A stretch of DNA of 64,000 bases from Haematobia irritans. Its lineage: Eukaryota; Arthropoda; Insecta; Diptera; Muscidae. Below are positions 33,523 through 44,415 of the stretch, one piece after another. Under the pieces are notes generated by a model, which did no database searches, was not told where the DNA came from, and saw nothing but the letters and a program-made list of their open reading frames with translations. Where the stretch lies: contig NC_134397.1 of the NCBI RefSeq assembly GCF_050003625.1, positions 280,110,070 to 280,174,069 of the forward strand. The letters are read 5' to 3'. The first letter of the stretch is position 1, and every line of letters starts with the position of its first letter. Position numbers and translations under genes: made by a program.

Positions 33523-34115
33523 CCCGGCAAACAAATTTTGAAAGTGTTCTAAACGCACAACATTAAAGGCACTACGAAAAATGTCCTCCCAAAGATGTTC
33601 TTTATTTTAACAACACAGGAATTTCTTCTAACTCGCTTTTTTGGATATTTCAATGGGTAATTTTACCTTCAGAATTCATAAAAGGTATTTAAGTTTTGTC
33701 GAAAAAAAACGATTCAGAGAAGCGTGAGAATGTATTGCAAATCATAAAAAATTGTAAAAATTATTTATTTATCAAAATATCACAAAATTTTTAAATTCAT
33801 ATATTACTGAATTTGGACCTTAGTAAGGGATGCAAATTCAGTGCAACGGCTGTTGAAATAGCGGACATTCGTCCAATGACAAACCCATGTTAAATTCAAG
33901 CGCCAATTTTGCACCACATCCGAATCCAAAAATATAATTTTCACGTTTTTTTAACGCTTTTTTCTGGGTTTCATTTTCGCGCCAAATTATTTTCTTTAAA
34001 AGCAAATTTAAAATATTAAGGACAATCGTAACATCGCCTATTCGGGGTTATTTTCTCTTAAAGAAAATACTTTATGACAAAGAGAAGAGTATTTTTTTCT
34101 TTGTGTGCAATTTTG
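33523..34115 (+). repeat. Interspersed repeats: copy of 19021 family, then CTTTAAAG family
   Basis: 33523-33900 matches 19021-19500 (AAAGATGTTCTTTATTTTAAC, GATGCAAATTCAGTGCAACG). 33960-34115 matches 58845-59370 and 63725-63920 (TATTAAGGACAATCGT, CTTAAAGAAAATACTTTATG). Non-coding. Confidence 0.6.
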
Positions 34116-34140
34116 ATCACGAGAACCGTGTTACTATGTA

Positions 34141-34825
34141 CACGTATTTTTTTCAGATTCAATCACGAAATTAATTGATTCAATTATTTTTTTTTATTTG
34201 AAATGTCTTCAATCACGAAAATGATAGTATTAATCACATTTTTAATTGGATATTGACAAGGTTGGGTTAGGTTATGTGGCAGCCCGATGCATCAGGCTCA
34301 CTTAGACTATTCAGTCCATTGTGATACCACAGTGGTGGACTTCTCTCTTATCACTTATCACTTATCACTCTTATATTGACAAAATCCTTGATTAAAAAAA
34401 TAATTGATAACATTAGAAATTTCAATTAATTTTTTAATTGATTCAATTAAAATTTTAATTGATGTTGATTGCAAAACTCAATTAATTTTTTCATTAAAAC
34501 CTACTCTAATTACTTTCTTAACAGACTTAGTGTTTTTAGTTTGATTGACAAATTTATTGTTTGATATAAATTTTTATTTAAAAATAAAAGAAAAAGTCCA
34601 TCACTTTTTTTAATTGATTTAGTTATCCGAATTTGATTAAAAAGTTAATTGTATCAATTAATTTTATAATTAAACATTTTAAAATTTTCAATCATTGACT
34701 TAATTAACTTAATGTTTCTATCTTGATTAAAAAGTTATTTGTATCAATTAATTCCTTAATTGAAAGCATTTTCAACTTCAATCAACTTTTTAATTGGAAT
34801 TGTTTGGGTGATATTTTTTTCAGTG
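34141..34825. mobile_element. AATTGATT TIR element with truncated SINE inside
   Basis: TA lies at 34139-34140 and 34826-34827. The left end is CACGTATTTTTTTCAGATTC; the right end ends GGTGATATTTTTTTCAGTG. The body is packed with AATTAATTG and ATCAATTAA words that pair across the element. A short SINE copy lies at 34260-34373. Confidence 0.65.
34260..34373 (-). repeat. Truncated SINE with TSD
   Basis: Only the last 100 bp of the SINE are present (TTAGG-type tail, GGCAGCCCGATGCATCAGGC, ...CTCTCTTATCACT), followed by a local triplication of TTATCACT. Yet TATTGACAA is duplicated at 34251-34259 and 34374-34382. The copy therefore inserted already 5'-truncated. Confidence 0.85.
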
Positions 34826-34827
34826 TA

Positions 34828-36730
34828 GATATATACAGCGAATTATAACTTCAGCTTAAAATCCATACGACAATTGCTCAAGACGAGATATTCTATGACT
34901 TCAAAATACACTTGCATTGTTTAGACGCATTGCGTATATTGCATTTAACTGATTAAGTTTTTTGCCACCTTTTAAACTGTGTAAACATGCAAAAAAAAAG
35001 CGACAGAAATGTTCCACAACATATTTACAAGGAGAAAACCCGTGTCGCAGAAAAACACTAAAAACCGTTTTTAAGCAAATCATTTTTATTATTCATAAAA
35101 CAATAAATCAAAAAAGCTTTTAAATCCAAACGTGACTAAGATCAAAACAAACAAAAATAGTTCCAACGTTGATTCCAGTTCCAGTAGGTATTCCTCTGTA
35201 TTGGATTGCGTGTTGGTTCCCCTTGAAATTGATAGCAGAACACAAATCTCAGGTAATCGCCAGTTGCGGCCAAATGTGTTGGACCAGACGGAGTGAACGA
35301 AATGAATTCACTTGAATGAAATGAATGCGAACGTTTTTTATGTTTTCATTTAAAAATTAATGAGTTCTACAAGAACTGTCATTGATAATACTTGCGACAC
35401 AATGATGATGATGACGACGACGACGACGACGATGGCAAATCCAAACAATTTCATTGCTTCCATCTATCTCAGCATATCGACTGGCTGCATTTCAGACATT
35501 AGTCTCTTTATGAAAACGAGCGAGTCTGACATGAACATGTTAAGAAAACAAAAAAAAAAAAAAAATTATTAATTAAGTTCAATACATGTAGGTAAATAAG
35601 AACTCCTAATAATTCCCCATTATGAACAGGGCAACATATGTCATTTTGATTTGAGCCAATAAAATGCATTAGCCAATGGGAAGCCAATTGGGATGATGAA
35701 AATTCAATCACGTACATTAAAGTCGTATACATACTCATGTAAGAATAATTCATGTATTTTATGAATAGTATTCACATGACTGAATTCATAAATTATATGA
35801 ACAATTGCCATACAAATTTTGAATCATTGCATAAAGTATTTGAAAAACTTCAAAACTTTTCTTGTTCCATTTCTTTTTTATAATTACCCATCCGTGCATC
35901 TATAGTCGTCACACGGGTATTGCAAAGGGTCATTATCACACCCTATGTAGATATAGTCTCCATATAAAGTAATCTCCAGACTTAACTCCGTGATCTACGT
36001 GAAGGTGCTGCCCACTGGAAATACGGAATCGTATCAGCTACTATTAAAATGTGCCTTTGCCAAGGATAGTTCGGACAATTTCTTTCACTCTATTGGAGTA
36101 TCTTCTCTGGTGTACATTTGTTCTATCGCTTGTTTGTTTTGTCACATTGCTAATAAACAACGTACGTTTATGGATGACATAAACCCACGCAACTCACGAC
36201 AATATTGATAAAAATGTTAATGAAAAAATAGCCAAATGTACATTCACATGAACATGAGTATGTTTGCAGAAATATATCGTTGTCAAAGTTGGTCCACTCA
36301 CTGGCTGTGCGATTTTCCAAATAGCCAACACTTCAGCATTAACAACTACAGAGCCGTTAGTGATCACGATTGCTCAACACTGGTAGCCACAGTGGAAAAG
36401 CGCCATAAAGAGATTTATGTTCCAATGGAGACATTTGCGTGACCATTGATGGATTAAATCGCTGCTGTTCGCTAAAATGACTTTCTTAGCCCACTACGAG
36501 TTTTTTTGTTTGGAAGTGAATTTTTGCCTGAAGGTTAGAGATTTAGAAGAAAAATTCGTGTGGATACAAAACGTAGAATTGGATAAAAAAAAACTAATAG
36601 ACAAGTATTTATTTCATTGATGAACTTTTGTGAATAGAGAGATTTAAATGGATGTGATTTTCCATCAATTTAATGATGATTAAATACAAAATAAGATTTC
36701 ATTGAAATATAATGGAAAAGACTGTGTCTT
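34828..36730. other. Intron 1 DNA, apparently single copy
   Basis: No element of this window recurs. It contains a GATGATGACGACGACG microsatellite (35402-35437). Small open frames (35360-35572, 35990-36208, 36236-36442) are unrecognised. A place to look for conserved non-coding elements. Confidence 0.45.
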
Positions 36731-36734
36731 AATG

Positions 36735-36998
36735 GTTCCCTATGGTTAGCACGGGCGCCTTGCATAGTCATGGGTCATGGGTTCAATCCCAATTTCGACC
36801 AGCCTCCAGCGTTGGATTATTCCCTCCCAGTAATGTTTGTAACATTTTCAAAGCTTCTCTAAGAGGTTTCACTGCAATGTGGAACGCCGATTGAAATCGG
36901 CTATAAAATGAGAAGGTTCACCAATGGTATCACAATGGACTATACGGTCTAAGTATGGTCCATTGTATAGTCGGGCTGCCTAACTATACCTAACCTAA
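36735..36998 (+). repeat. tRNA-derived SINE, diverged
   Basis: Head TATGGTTAGCACGGGCGCC and B-box-like GGTTCAATCCC are followed by a shortened body (GGAACGCCG, ATCACAATGGACTA) and the tail ACCTAACCTAATC. It is older than the other copies, judging by its many changes. Confidence 0.75.
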
Positions 36999-37356
36999 TC
37001 AATGCGTCAAAATGGATAATCCTCGAAGAAAGCAGGGATTTTCTCTTTTTTCGTCTTTCTTTTCCGATTGTGTTCATAGTTCCTTTACACAAAATTTATA
37101 CAAAGGAGCTCTGAAATATGTTTATTATTAGCCTTTCATTCTATTGTATGGTTTTATGGCAAAACTAAAAAATAGAAATCTGATTTACTTATAACTATGC
37201 ATTTTGTATTTCTTTCTATAAATACAAAAAATAATTTTCTCCTCGAATTTCGTGAGCTTATTGTTGAATCAATAAGACCTCAGTTGAATTGATAAAACCA
37301 ATAAATTAGTAAACGTTAATTTTGCCATAAAAATGTTTGACATTATTTGAGTACTA

Positions 37357-37556
37357 CACACAAAGACATTTTCATTAGAATTGAGCCGACGACAAATTTA
37401 CATTGATACAATGACAAATTTTCATTATAACAATGAACACTTTCGTTAATAGTATGAAATCTTTCATTGTTTAACAGGAAATACATAGTAATAATGAACA
37501 TTTTCGTTAGATTAATGACACGTTTCATTGATATAAAAAAACTTTTGCTATCAGTG
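37357..37556. mobile_element. TTCGTT TIR element copy 2
   Basis: TA at 37355-37356 and 37557-37558; the ends are CACACAAAGACATTTTC and the inverse of CACTGATAGCAAAAGTT. The body is more diverged than the copies at 27071 and 38886. Confidence 0.75.
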
Positions 37557-37729
37557 TACACATAAAAGAAATGAGGTGTTGAGCCATATTTTGCTGAGTT
37601 ATAGGAAAATTGTACAAACTTATCAATGCCAATCTCGTGTCGTCAAGCTACCATAATTAATATATTGTGCATTTTTCTTATAAGATCTACATAAATTGTA
37701 ATAATTTAATCAGCAATATCAGCATTCTG

Positions 37730-37985
37730 GGCCATTATCGAGTAAGAACTGTTTCGATTGCCCAATATCTAAAGCTTAAAAAAAGTAAATTAAAAAAACT
37801 GTTTGGTACCACTTGTACAGAGCTGTGATTCCACTGCTGAACTAATTAGAACATCGCCCAAAATACGAAGGAAATTACAATTTAAACCTGTCGAATATAA
37901 AAACCCAATGGTCGAAAGAATTTGTTATTTTCACAGATGATAGAGAATTTCTCTTCAAACGAGGAGATGCTAATTTTTAGTTGTT
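37730..37985 (+). pseudogene. Possible Tc1-type transposase remnant
   Basis: One frame reads TQWSKEFVIFTDDREFLFKR-GDANF and then stops, reminiscent of the W-x-x-V-I-F-S-D-E-x-x-F block around the first catalytic Asp of Tc1-type transposases. Upstream (LEHRPKYEGNYNL) it is consistent but not convincing. A single short match, so low confidence. Confidence 0.3.
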
Positions 37986-38004
37986 CCTTTTATACACCTC
38001 ATTA

Positions 38005-38495
38005 TAATTGAAATCAAAAAATAACAACAATGCTTAAAGAACAAAACCAACAATAACAAAACAACACGGATGAAAAAAAGAGGAAGTACGCTCAAAATAA
38101 ACCCAGCCAACTGCACTCAAATCGATGATTTGACAGTGGCATAGGAAAAGAGATATGTTTGTACGAATTTATTTCGGCATAAGTCGGCTATCATGCAAAA
38201 TCTTTTTTCGGAAGGTTCAAGTGTGGTTCATTGTTGGGTTTAATGAACTGCCTGAATTTATTCTGATAATTGGTTGATAGTTTTGCTGCAAGTAGAGGAT
38301 GCTGATGAGGAATGTGGTAATTCCGAAACGTGCGTCCATCCAACCATCTTGCAGTCTATAGGGCTTTGCCCAAATAAATTTGACAAACATTCTTTTCCTC
38401 TTTAAGTCAATGCATGGTTTTAAGCTGAAATCAAAAAAAACAACAACAATGATTAAAGAACAAAACCAACAATAACAAAACAAAACGGATGAATT
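38005..38495 (+). repeat. Local direct duplication of about 65 bp
   Basis: TGAAATCAAAAAATAACAAC...AACCAACAATAACAAAAC occurs at about 38010-38075 and again at 38425-38490 with few changes; the flanks differ. Confidence 0.7.
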
Positions 38496-38641
38496 AGAAG
38501 GAATTTCATCCAAAAAATATGACTTCAGAGTCTTTCTGCACATATTGATCGAGAGAAGTTACTACAAATCTCTCATGGGATGATCCACCTATAGTTGGTT
38601 TTCATATCGTCACAAACTCAACTATAGCTAACCGTATTGTA

Positions 38642-39375
38642 CACCGAAAAAAAGTGAACTCTTTTATAAGAAGAATGAACTACCACGCACGAAAATTGAA
38701 TTAAATTTTACTCTACATTTTGAGATTTCCACAAAGCGTTGTTAAAACTAGGAAATTTGAATGCCCTATTGTACTTTTTAACTGCAGTTCACGAAATTAC
38801 ATCATCTCATAGAAATAAAAATTAACTAAAAGTAAAGAAGAAAAAATCTTTGGCGACAAATCATGACCATTTTAACCATACAGTACACTGATAGAAAAAG
38901 TTTCGTTATATTAACGAAATGTTTCATTAAAAGTGAGCCAATGAAACAAATTCGTTAATACAATGAAATTTTTCGTTATTATAACGAATTTTTTGTTGAT
39001 CAACGTAACGTTTCGTACTAGTAACGATTTATTTCATCGTATTAATGAACATTTTTCGTTATATCAATGAAAATTTTTCGTTGGCCCAGTTTTAATGAAA
39101 TTTTCTTTGTGTGTAGTTCATTCTTACTACTTTTGGGAATCGTACGAAAATTTTCATTTGTTTTAGTTCATATTGAACTTATGTGTGCGGTCATTGAACT
39201 TTATACTCACGTTTAGTTCATAAAATTTTTGAGACATACAAAAAGTAAGATTTCATTAAGCTGTGGAAAATTTTCGATAAAAAATAATAAAATTTAACTA
39301 CAAACAAATAATTTTTTTCCCACTAAAAATATGTTAAATTTAGCATTAGTTTAACTACGGAAATTTTTTTCTGTG
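38642..39375. mobile_element. AGTGAAC TIR element hosting a TTCGTT element
   Basis: TA at 38640-38641 and 39376-39377; the ends are CACCGAAAAAAAGTGAAC and the inverse of CACAGAAAAAAATTTCC. The body has TAGTTCA and AATTTAACT words in inverted positions. It is interrupted by the nested copy at 38886-39113. Confidence 0.75.
38886..39113. mobile_element. TTCGTT TIR element copy 3, nested
   Basis: TA duplicated at 38884-38885 and 39114-39115; the ends are CACTGATAGAAAAAGTTTC and the inverse of CACACAAAGAAAATTTC. It is 228 bp, the same length as the copy at 27071, and in the opposite orientation. Confidence 0.88.
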
Positions 39376-39377
39376 TA

Positions 39378-40580
39378 CACTCCGCATTTACATTTACATT
39401 TTAAATTTAAATGATTTCGATTAAAGCTCGATAGCATCTTTAAAAGATGTAGTCTGATAAACTACAACATATTGTTTGACACCATGCCGTTGTAAAGAGA
39501 TTTTTATCATTTTTATCGTCTGTTTCGCTTGGAGAGGACGATGCTCACCAATAAATTAAATGCTATGACACAATTCAAAATTGATGGACATATTTTTGTG
39601 TACATGTTAACAAATAATTTTCAATTTTTATGACCCTTTTGTGGATGATGTTTTAAGTCAGTCTCAATTTACCATTGGAAGACGTAGATTTGTACCCATC
39701 CTAAAGCAAATCAAATTTGTTTTAATTTTGGCTCGTTTAGTGATTGGACATAACTGTCTGATTATACACAAGGCGGGATTCCAAAGAACATCAATTTGCC
39801 ATTAAAACTGTTTGTGATTGACATAGGCGATCCATAATCATTACTCATAGATTTTATTGCCAATCATCTCCTAACTCCATCAAATCGAAATTTAATTTTG
39901 TAAATATGTATGGAACATAGAAAACAAACACATTAATTTCCATTGATGATGACCATAATGGTCATTTGATTATCAGCTACCCCTTGGTATTGGAGAGTGA
40001 AAAAGGTGTGAATGGGTATTAATTTGATTAAAGTGACTTAAGTTAAAGGGAACTGCATTTTGGAGAGGTTGTTTAATGACTTGTCACCAGCGTAATAATT
40101 TTATTTTGAAAATTCTCTCATTAAAAATTAATAAAATAAAATTATTGGCCAAAACCCATAACCGGCTGTCGTCTATCAATGCAACAATGTTTGAATGCTT
40201 TGCAATCGAATGTTGTTGCTAGAACTGATAAATTATGCATGGCATCTGGTAATGCAAGTAAAACAAATCCGATTTAACACTGCATTCGTAATTTTGTTTC
40301 GAACTGATCTCCATATAAATATCTTGCATTTGCTTGTCATTTTTTTTATTAACAGAAACAGATAATTGTATCTGCTCTGATAAGCCCTAATTTGGACATG
40401 CACAATTAATGTTAATGCAGCCAATGCATTTGGCGGGAAGAAACTGCTTAATCAAGATACCTATTAATAATTGTTATTATATTCACTACACAAAAGTGTT
40501 TAACTTTATTTATAACAAATATAAGAGATATCTAGGCTAGTGGGGACTATATAATATTATGAAATTGTACACCTTGCTAT
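39378..40580. other. Intron 1 DNA, apparently single copy
   Basis: AT-rich with no recognised repeat or gene. A candidate non-coding regulatory stretch by exclusion only. Confidence 0.4.
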
Positions 40581-40584
40581 ACAA

Positions 40585-40835
40585 ACTAGCTGGGTCCGGT
40601 CCACGTTGCTGTCTCTCGAAGAAAATCAAAATCAGTGTTTTTAGTTATTACGCGTAATAATAGAAAAATGCTATATTCAAAAATCTCGTCCCGTAGCCTA
40701 CATAGATGATCCCTTCAGCGAAAATTCTCTGTCCAAAGATTACTTTTTTGACAATTCGTTTTATTATTTTCCCTAAAGAGTCAGTTCTCGATACCAATTT
40801 CAATCTAAGATTCAATTCAATGTACATATATGCCA
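40585..40835. other. Unclassified element-like fragment next to the mariner
   Basis: AACTAGCTGGGTCCGGTCC and ATCTCGTCCCGTAGCCTAC are GC-richer than the surroundings and resemble ends of non-LTR elements, but I cannot name a family. It replaces the expected right end of the Himar1-like element, so it may mark the deletion or insertion that removed it. Confidence 0.3.
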
Positions 40836-42039
40836 ACATTTTTTTTTCAAAATTCGTTTCATTATTCAACATAATTCCCTTCAAGATCGATACAATGATT
40901 ATAACGACCTTCCAATTTTTTGATACCATTTTGGTGGTACTCCTTCGGTTTTGCCTCAAAATAGGCCTCAGTTTCGGCGATCACGTCTTCATTGCAGCCA
41001 AATTTTTTCCCTGCGAGCATCCCTTTGAGGTCTGACAACAAGAAAAAGTCGCTGGGGGCCAGATCTGGAGAATACGGTGGGTGGGGAAGCAATTCGAAGC
41101 CCAATTCATGAATTTTTGCCATCGTTCTCAATGACTTGTGGCACGGTGCGTTGTCTTGGTGGAACAACACTTTTTTCTTCTTCACATGGGGCCGTTTGCC
41201 GCGATTTCGACCTTTAAATGTTCCAATAACGCCATATAATAGTCACTGTTGGTGGTTTTTCCCTTCTCAAGATAATCGCATCCCAAACAACAGAGGCCAT
41301 TACTTTGCCAGCGGACTTTTAAGTCTTTCCACGCTTCGGAGACGGTTCGCTGGTCGCTGTCCACTCAGCCGACTGTCGATTGGACTCAGGAGTGTAGTGA
41401 TGGAGCCATGTTTCATCCATTGCCACATATCGACGGAAAAACTCGGATGTATTACGAATTAACAGCTGCAAACACCGTTCAGAATCATCAACACGTTGTT
41501 GTTTTTGGTCAAATGTGAGCTCGCGCGGCACCCATTTTGCACAGAGCTTCCGCATATCCAAATATTGATGAATGATATGACCAACACGTTCCTTTGATAT
41601 CTTTAAGGACTCTGCTATCTCGATCAACTTCATTTTACGGTCATTCAAAATCATTTTGTGGATTTTTTTGATGTTTTCGTCGGTAGCCACCTCTTTCGGG
41701 CGTCCATTGCGTTCACAGTCCTCCGTGCTCATTTCACCACGCTTGATTTTTTCATACCAATTAATTATTGTTGATTTCCCTGGGGCAGAGTCCGGAAACT
41801 CATTATCAAGCCAAGTTTTTGCTTCCATCGTATTTTTTCCCTTCAGAAAACAGTATTTTATCAAAACACGAAATTCCTTTTTTCCATTTTTTTTTTCACA
41901 AAAACAAAAGTTGCTTCACAAAAGACGTTCTATCTCATAAACGAATTGACTTACAGACGTCAAATTTTGACACGAATCATTTGAAGGTTGGTACTATATA
42001 AAACTATGTGTCAGACCGGGGACTTATCAGCCAACCTGT
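40836..42039 (-). mobile_element. Himar1-like (irritans) mariner, one end missing
   Basis: The 5' terminus of the element is at 42013-42039: read on the minus strand, ACAGGTTGGCTGATAAGTCC and onwards to GGTCT, which I recognise as the 27-bp Himar1 inverted repeat. TA follows at 42040-42041. The transposase reads leftwards from about 41895 to 40862. At 40836 the similarity stops and the second inverted repeat is not found. It lies antisense in C15 intron 1. Confidence 0.92.
40862..41895 (-). pseudogene. Himar1-like mariner transposase, inactivated
   Basis: Nearly the whole protein can be read in pieces. The frame from 41864 gives IKYCFLKGKN, then STIINWYEKIKRGEMSTE and MDETWLHHYTPE, and stops after SPKRGKT. 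The next frame (41364-41182) supplies YLEKGKTTNSDYYMALLEHL, and the next (41185-40862) LFHQDNAPCHKS, PYSPDLAPSDFFLL and the C-terminus NYVE. The DD34D residues (MDE, HQD, SPDLAPSD) are all kept. Breaks are a one-base loss in the A-run after the start ATG, a stop after RGKT, a small deletion before YLEKG and a shift near 41183. Identity to the Himar1 family is clear; percent identity was not computed. Confidence 0.93.
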
Positions 42040-42073
42040 TAAGTAATAAGTGGCGTATACACTCTCGTAAGTA

Positions 42074-42379
42074 CACCCTCAAAAAATCGCTTCTGTAACA
42101 TATACCCCAAACACATTGTGCTTCAAGCATATATATTTTCAGGATTGGTCCAAACAAAATATTGTTTGAATTGTTCAAACATATTATGTTTCACCTTAGG
42201 CAAACACTGGTAGAAAAAACAAACTAATACAATTTTCCTTGTGTATATATATTTTTAAGGCGCCAATTATATACTTCCATTCTTTTACTTGCACTTAAAA
42301 AAATGTGTTAAAAAACTTAAGTAGTAAACATATAAATTTTACACCCAAACATATGAAAAACAGTCTTTTTTCATCCGTG
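42074..42379 (-). mobile_element. ATATG TIR element, short copy
   Basis: TA at 42072-42073, then CACCCTCAAAAAATCGCTTC. The other end is the inverse of CACGGATGAAAAAAGACTG. It is 306 bp with no tRNA-like module inside. The right-hand TA has been lost or mutated. Confidence 0.7.
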
Positions 42380-42623
42380 AAGCCCTTTTTATTCTCTAGC
42401 ATATTGCACATACGGTTGTGACTTCTGTTTCCGAATTGCCATGGAAATATATCTGCAAATATGCAAGTAATGAAGTAAGTGGTTACATATGGATCCGTGT
42501 CGGTATATTTAACGTTGATTATCCACTCAGCGAAATATATATAGAGAGATAAATATTTTATTGTTTTGTGTGGTAGAAAACAAAAACCAAACTAAAAATT
42601 TCGTTTTTTTATTATGATTTCAG

Positions 42624-43018
42624 TGAATCTCAGTCGGAACAAACAAGATCATCATCCAGTGAGAATCTACCCTTCAGTATATCACGCCTGCTTTCGAAAC
42701 CCTTTGAACATAATAACAACAACAACCAGCATAATAACCACAACAACAATAGCAGTAACAAATCCAGTAGCAGTGAACAGGATCTACAGAATGAACATGA
42801 TCTGGCGGCCTATAAATTAGCCACGAGTTTGGCTTCATCAACATATGGGGGAGCTACTGCACTTTACACATATCCCCATCTGTATCATTCCTCAGCAGCG
42901 GCGGCAGCTGCAGGTCATGTTCTAAGAGTACCACCTCAACGTACACCATTAACGTGGGCCCTACCGCCACTGCATCATGCGGCGTTGGCCCATCAAGCAG
43001 TCAAGGACAGACTGGCAG
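42624..43018 (+). CDS. C15: C15/clawless coding exon 2
   Basis: It follows the acceptor ATGATTTCAG and ends GCAG before the donor GTGAGT; it carries residues 51-182 and the first base of codon 183. Residues 68-74 FSISRLL are an eh1-type motif, the kind that recruits Groucho co-repressors. Residues 80-98 are Asn/His-rich and 142-147 are an Ala run. RTPLTWALPPL (157-167) contains the LTW motif that in TLX proteins mediates contact with Pbx/Exd. The exon continues KDRLA into the pre-homeodomain block of exon 3. The AAC/CAA-rich repeat part is the most likely to vary in length. The open frame starting at ATG 42614 or 42829 is not the true start. Confidence 0.93.
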
Positions 43019-44059
43019 GTGAGTGAATGCAACCCAAATCTTAACGAACTGGCCACCGTATTTGACGACCGATTTATTTATTTGTCGTCGTTCATCATTT
43101 ACGTTTAGCCAAGATTATCATAATTTAACGAGGTACTAATGTGTCCTAATGTTTGGCCAACAGACAGTCCTCGCCATGGGTGGGGAAATTCATTGGTAGC
43201 CGCTGAAGGTTAATTTGTGTATGTTAACTATGACGAAAACCATAACTCTCTTATGTTGGCTATAAAATCGGACATAAAAAGTGAAATTTAGTAGCCCAAA
43301 ACATGATGCCACCATTGGCTCGGTAGACGGTTTCTTATTAAATTTAATTATTTTCTGGTAGTTTTAACATAAAATTAAAACAATTTAGCTTCCGTGGATT
43401 TTTGCTTTGGTCTTTTGTTTTGATAGTCGAATTAGCAAGGAAGTATAAGGGCCATAAGAAAATTGTATGCCCATAAAGCGATTTATGCTCATTTTTTCTT
43501 TAATTTAAAATTCAATTAAACTAATTGATTAAAATTTGTAGCTGTTTTCAAAGGAGAATCTTTAGTCTGAATTGAAAATGAATAAACTTGAGATATAATG
43601 TTGGCGAATATCGCTATATGAACACTACATTTGGGAAGCTATTGCTGCAACATTTGGTATGACACACAATCCAATTTCACATCTTCTCTATAGCCTTTGG
43701 TTTTACGCTTCTACATGTCAATGTACATGACATCATATGAATCCCAGGAAACAGCGGTTCGTTCGTATGGAAAATCTGAGGTATGTGATATTTATAGGAA
43801 ACTATAGCTGGAGCGATTTTTTGTTTTCAATTCAATACGGTTTGTCCTTGGGGAGTAAATACGTAAATCGTTTTTTCTACCGATCAAATTTTAGTTAAAA
43901 AAAGTCGTAATAGACTTTAGCTAACATGTTTTTTTATACCTAATCGGATTTGGATTTACATTGAGAACTCATTAAAACTCTTTTTATCATTGTTAACATT
44001 ATTTCAGGAACTGAAAGATGTCACTGATGTCGAAAGTTCCCATCTGTTATAACATCCAA
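43019..44059. other. Intron 2 proximal DNA, nothing recognised
   Basis: No repeat copy or gene. Moderately AT-rich single-copy-looking DNA directly after exon 2. Confidence 0.4.
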
Positions 44060-44069
44060 CAACTTTGGT

Positions 44070-44405
44070 TAGGTTAGGTTAGGTGGCAGCCCGATGTATC
44101 AGGCTCACTTAGACTATTCAGTCCATTGTTATACCACATTGGTGAACTTGTCTCTTATCACTGAGTGCTGCCCGATTCTATGTTAAGCTCAATGACAAGG
44201 GACCTCCTTTTTATAGTCGAGTCCGAGTCCACATTGCAGTGAAACCACTTAGAGAAGCTTAGTAACGCTCAGAAATGTCACCAGCATTACTGAGGTGGGA
44301 TAATCCACCGCTGAAAAACTTTTGGTGATCGGTCGAAGCAGGAATCGAACCCACGACCTTGTGTATGCAAGGCGGGCATGCTAACCGTTGCACCACGGTG
44401 GCTCC
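44070..44405 (-). repeat. tRNA-derived SINE with TSD
   Basis: Full-length copy with three TTAGG-type tail units at the left. CAACTTTGGT is duplicated at 44060-44069 and 44406-44415. A and B boxes are intact on the minus strand. A few bases around the GAACGGCGTTCC segment are missing. Confidence 0.92.
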
Positions 44406-44415
44406 CAACTTTGGT

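Larger units (their letters stand above)
32453..42623 (+). other. C15: C15 intron 1 (10,171 bp)
   Basis: Donor GTAGGT, acceptor TTATTATGATTTCAG. It is filled with elements listed separately: a pogo-like MITE, SINEs, TTCGTT and AGTGAAC elements and an antisense Himar1-like mariner only about 600 bp before exon 2. Element-free stretches of over 1 kb remain at 34828-36730 and 39378-40580 and are the more likely places for enhancers. Confidence 0.75.

Noticed and set aside
35402..35437. GAT/GAC trinucleotide run as an acidic coding repeat
   Set aside because: Intronic, no conserved flanking protein sequence; treated as a microsatellite.
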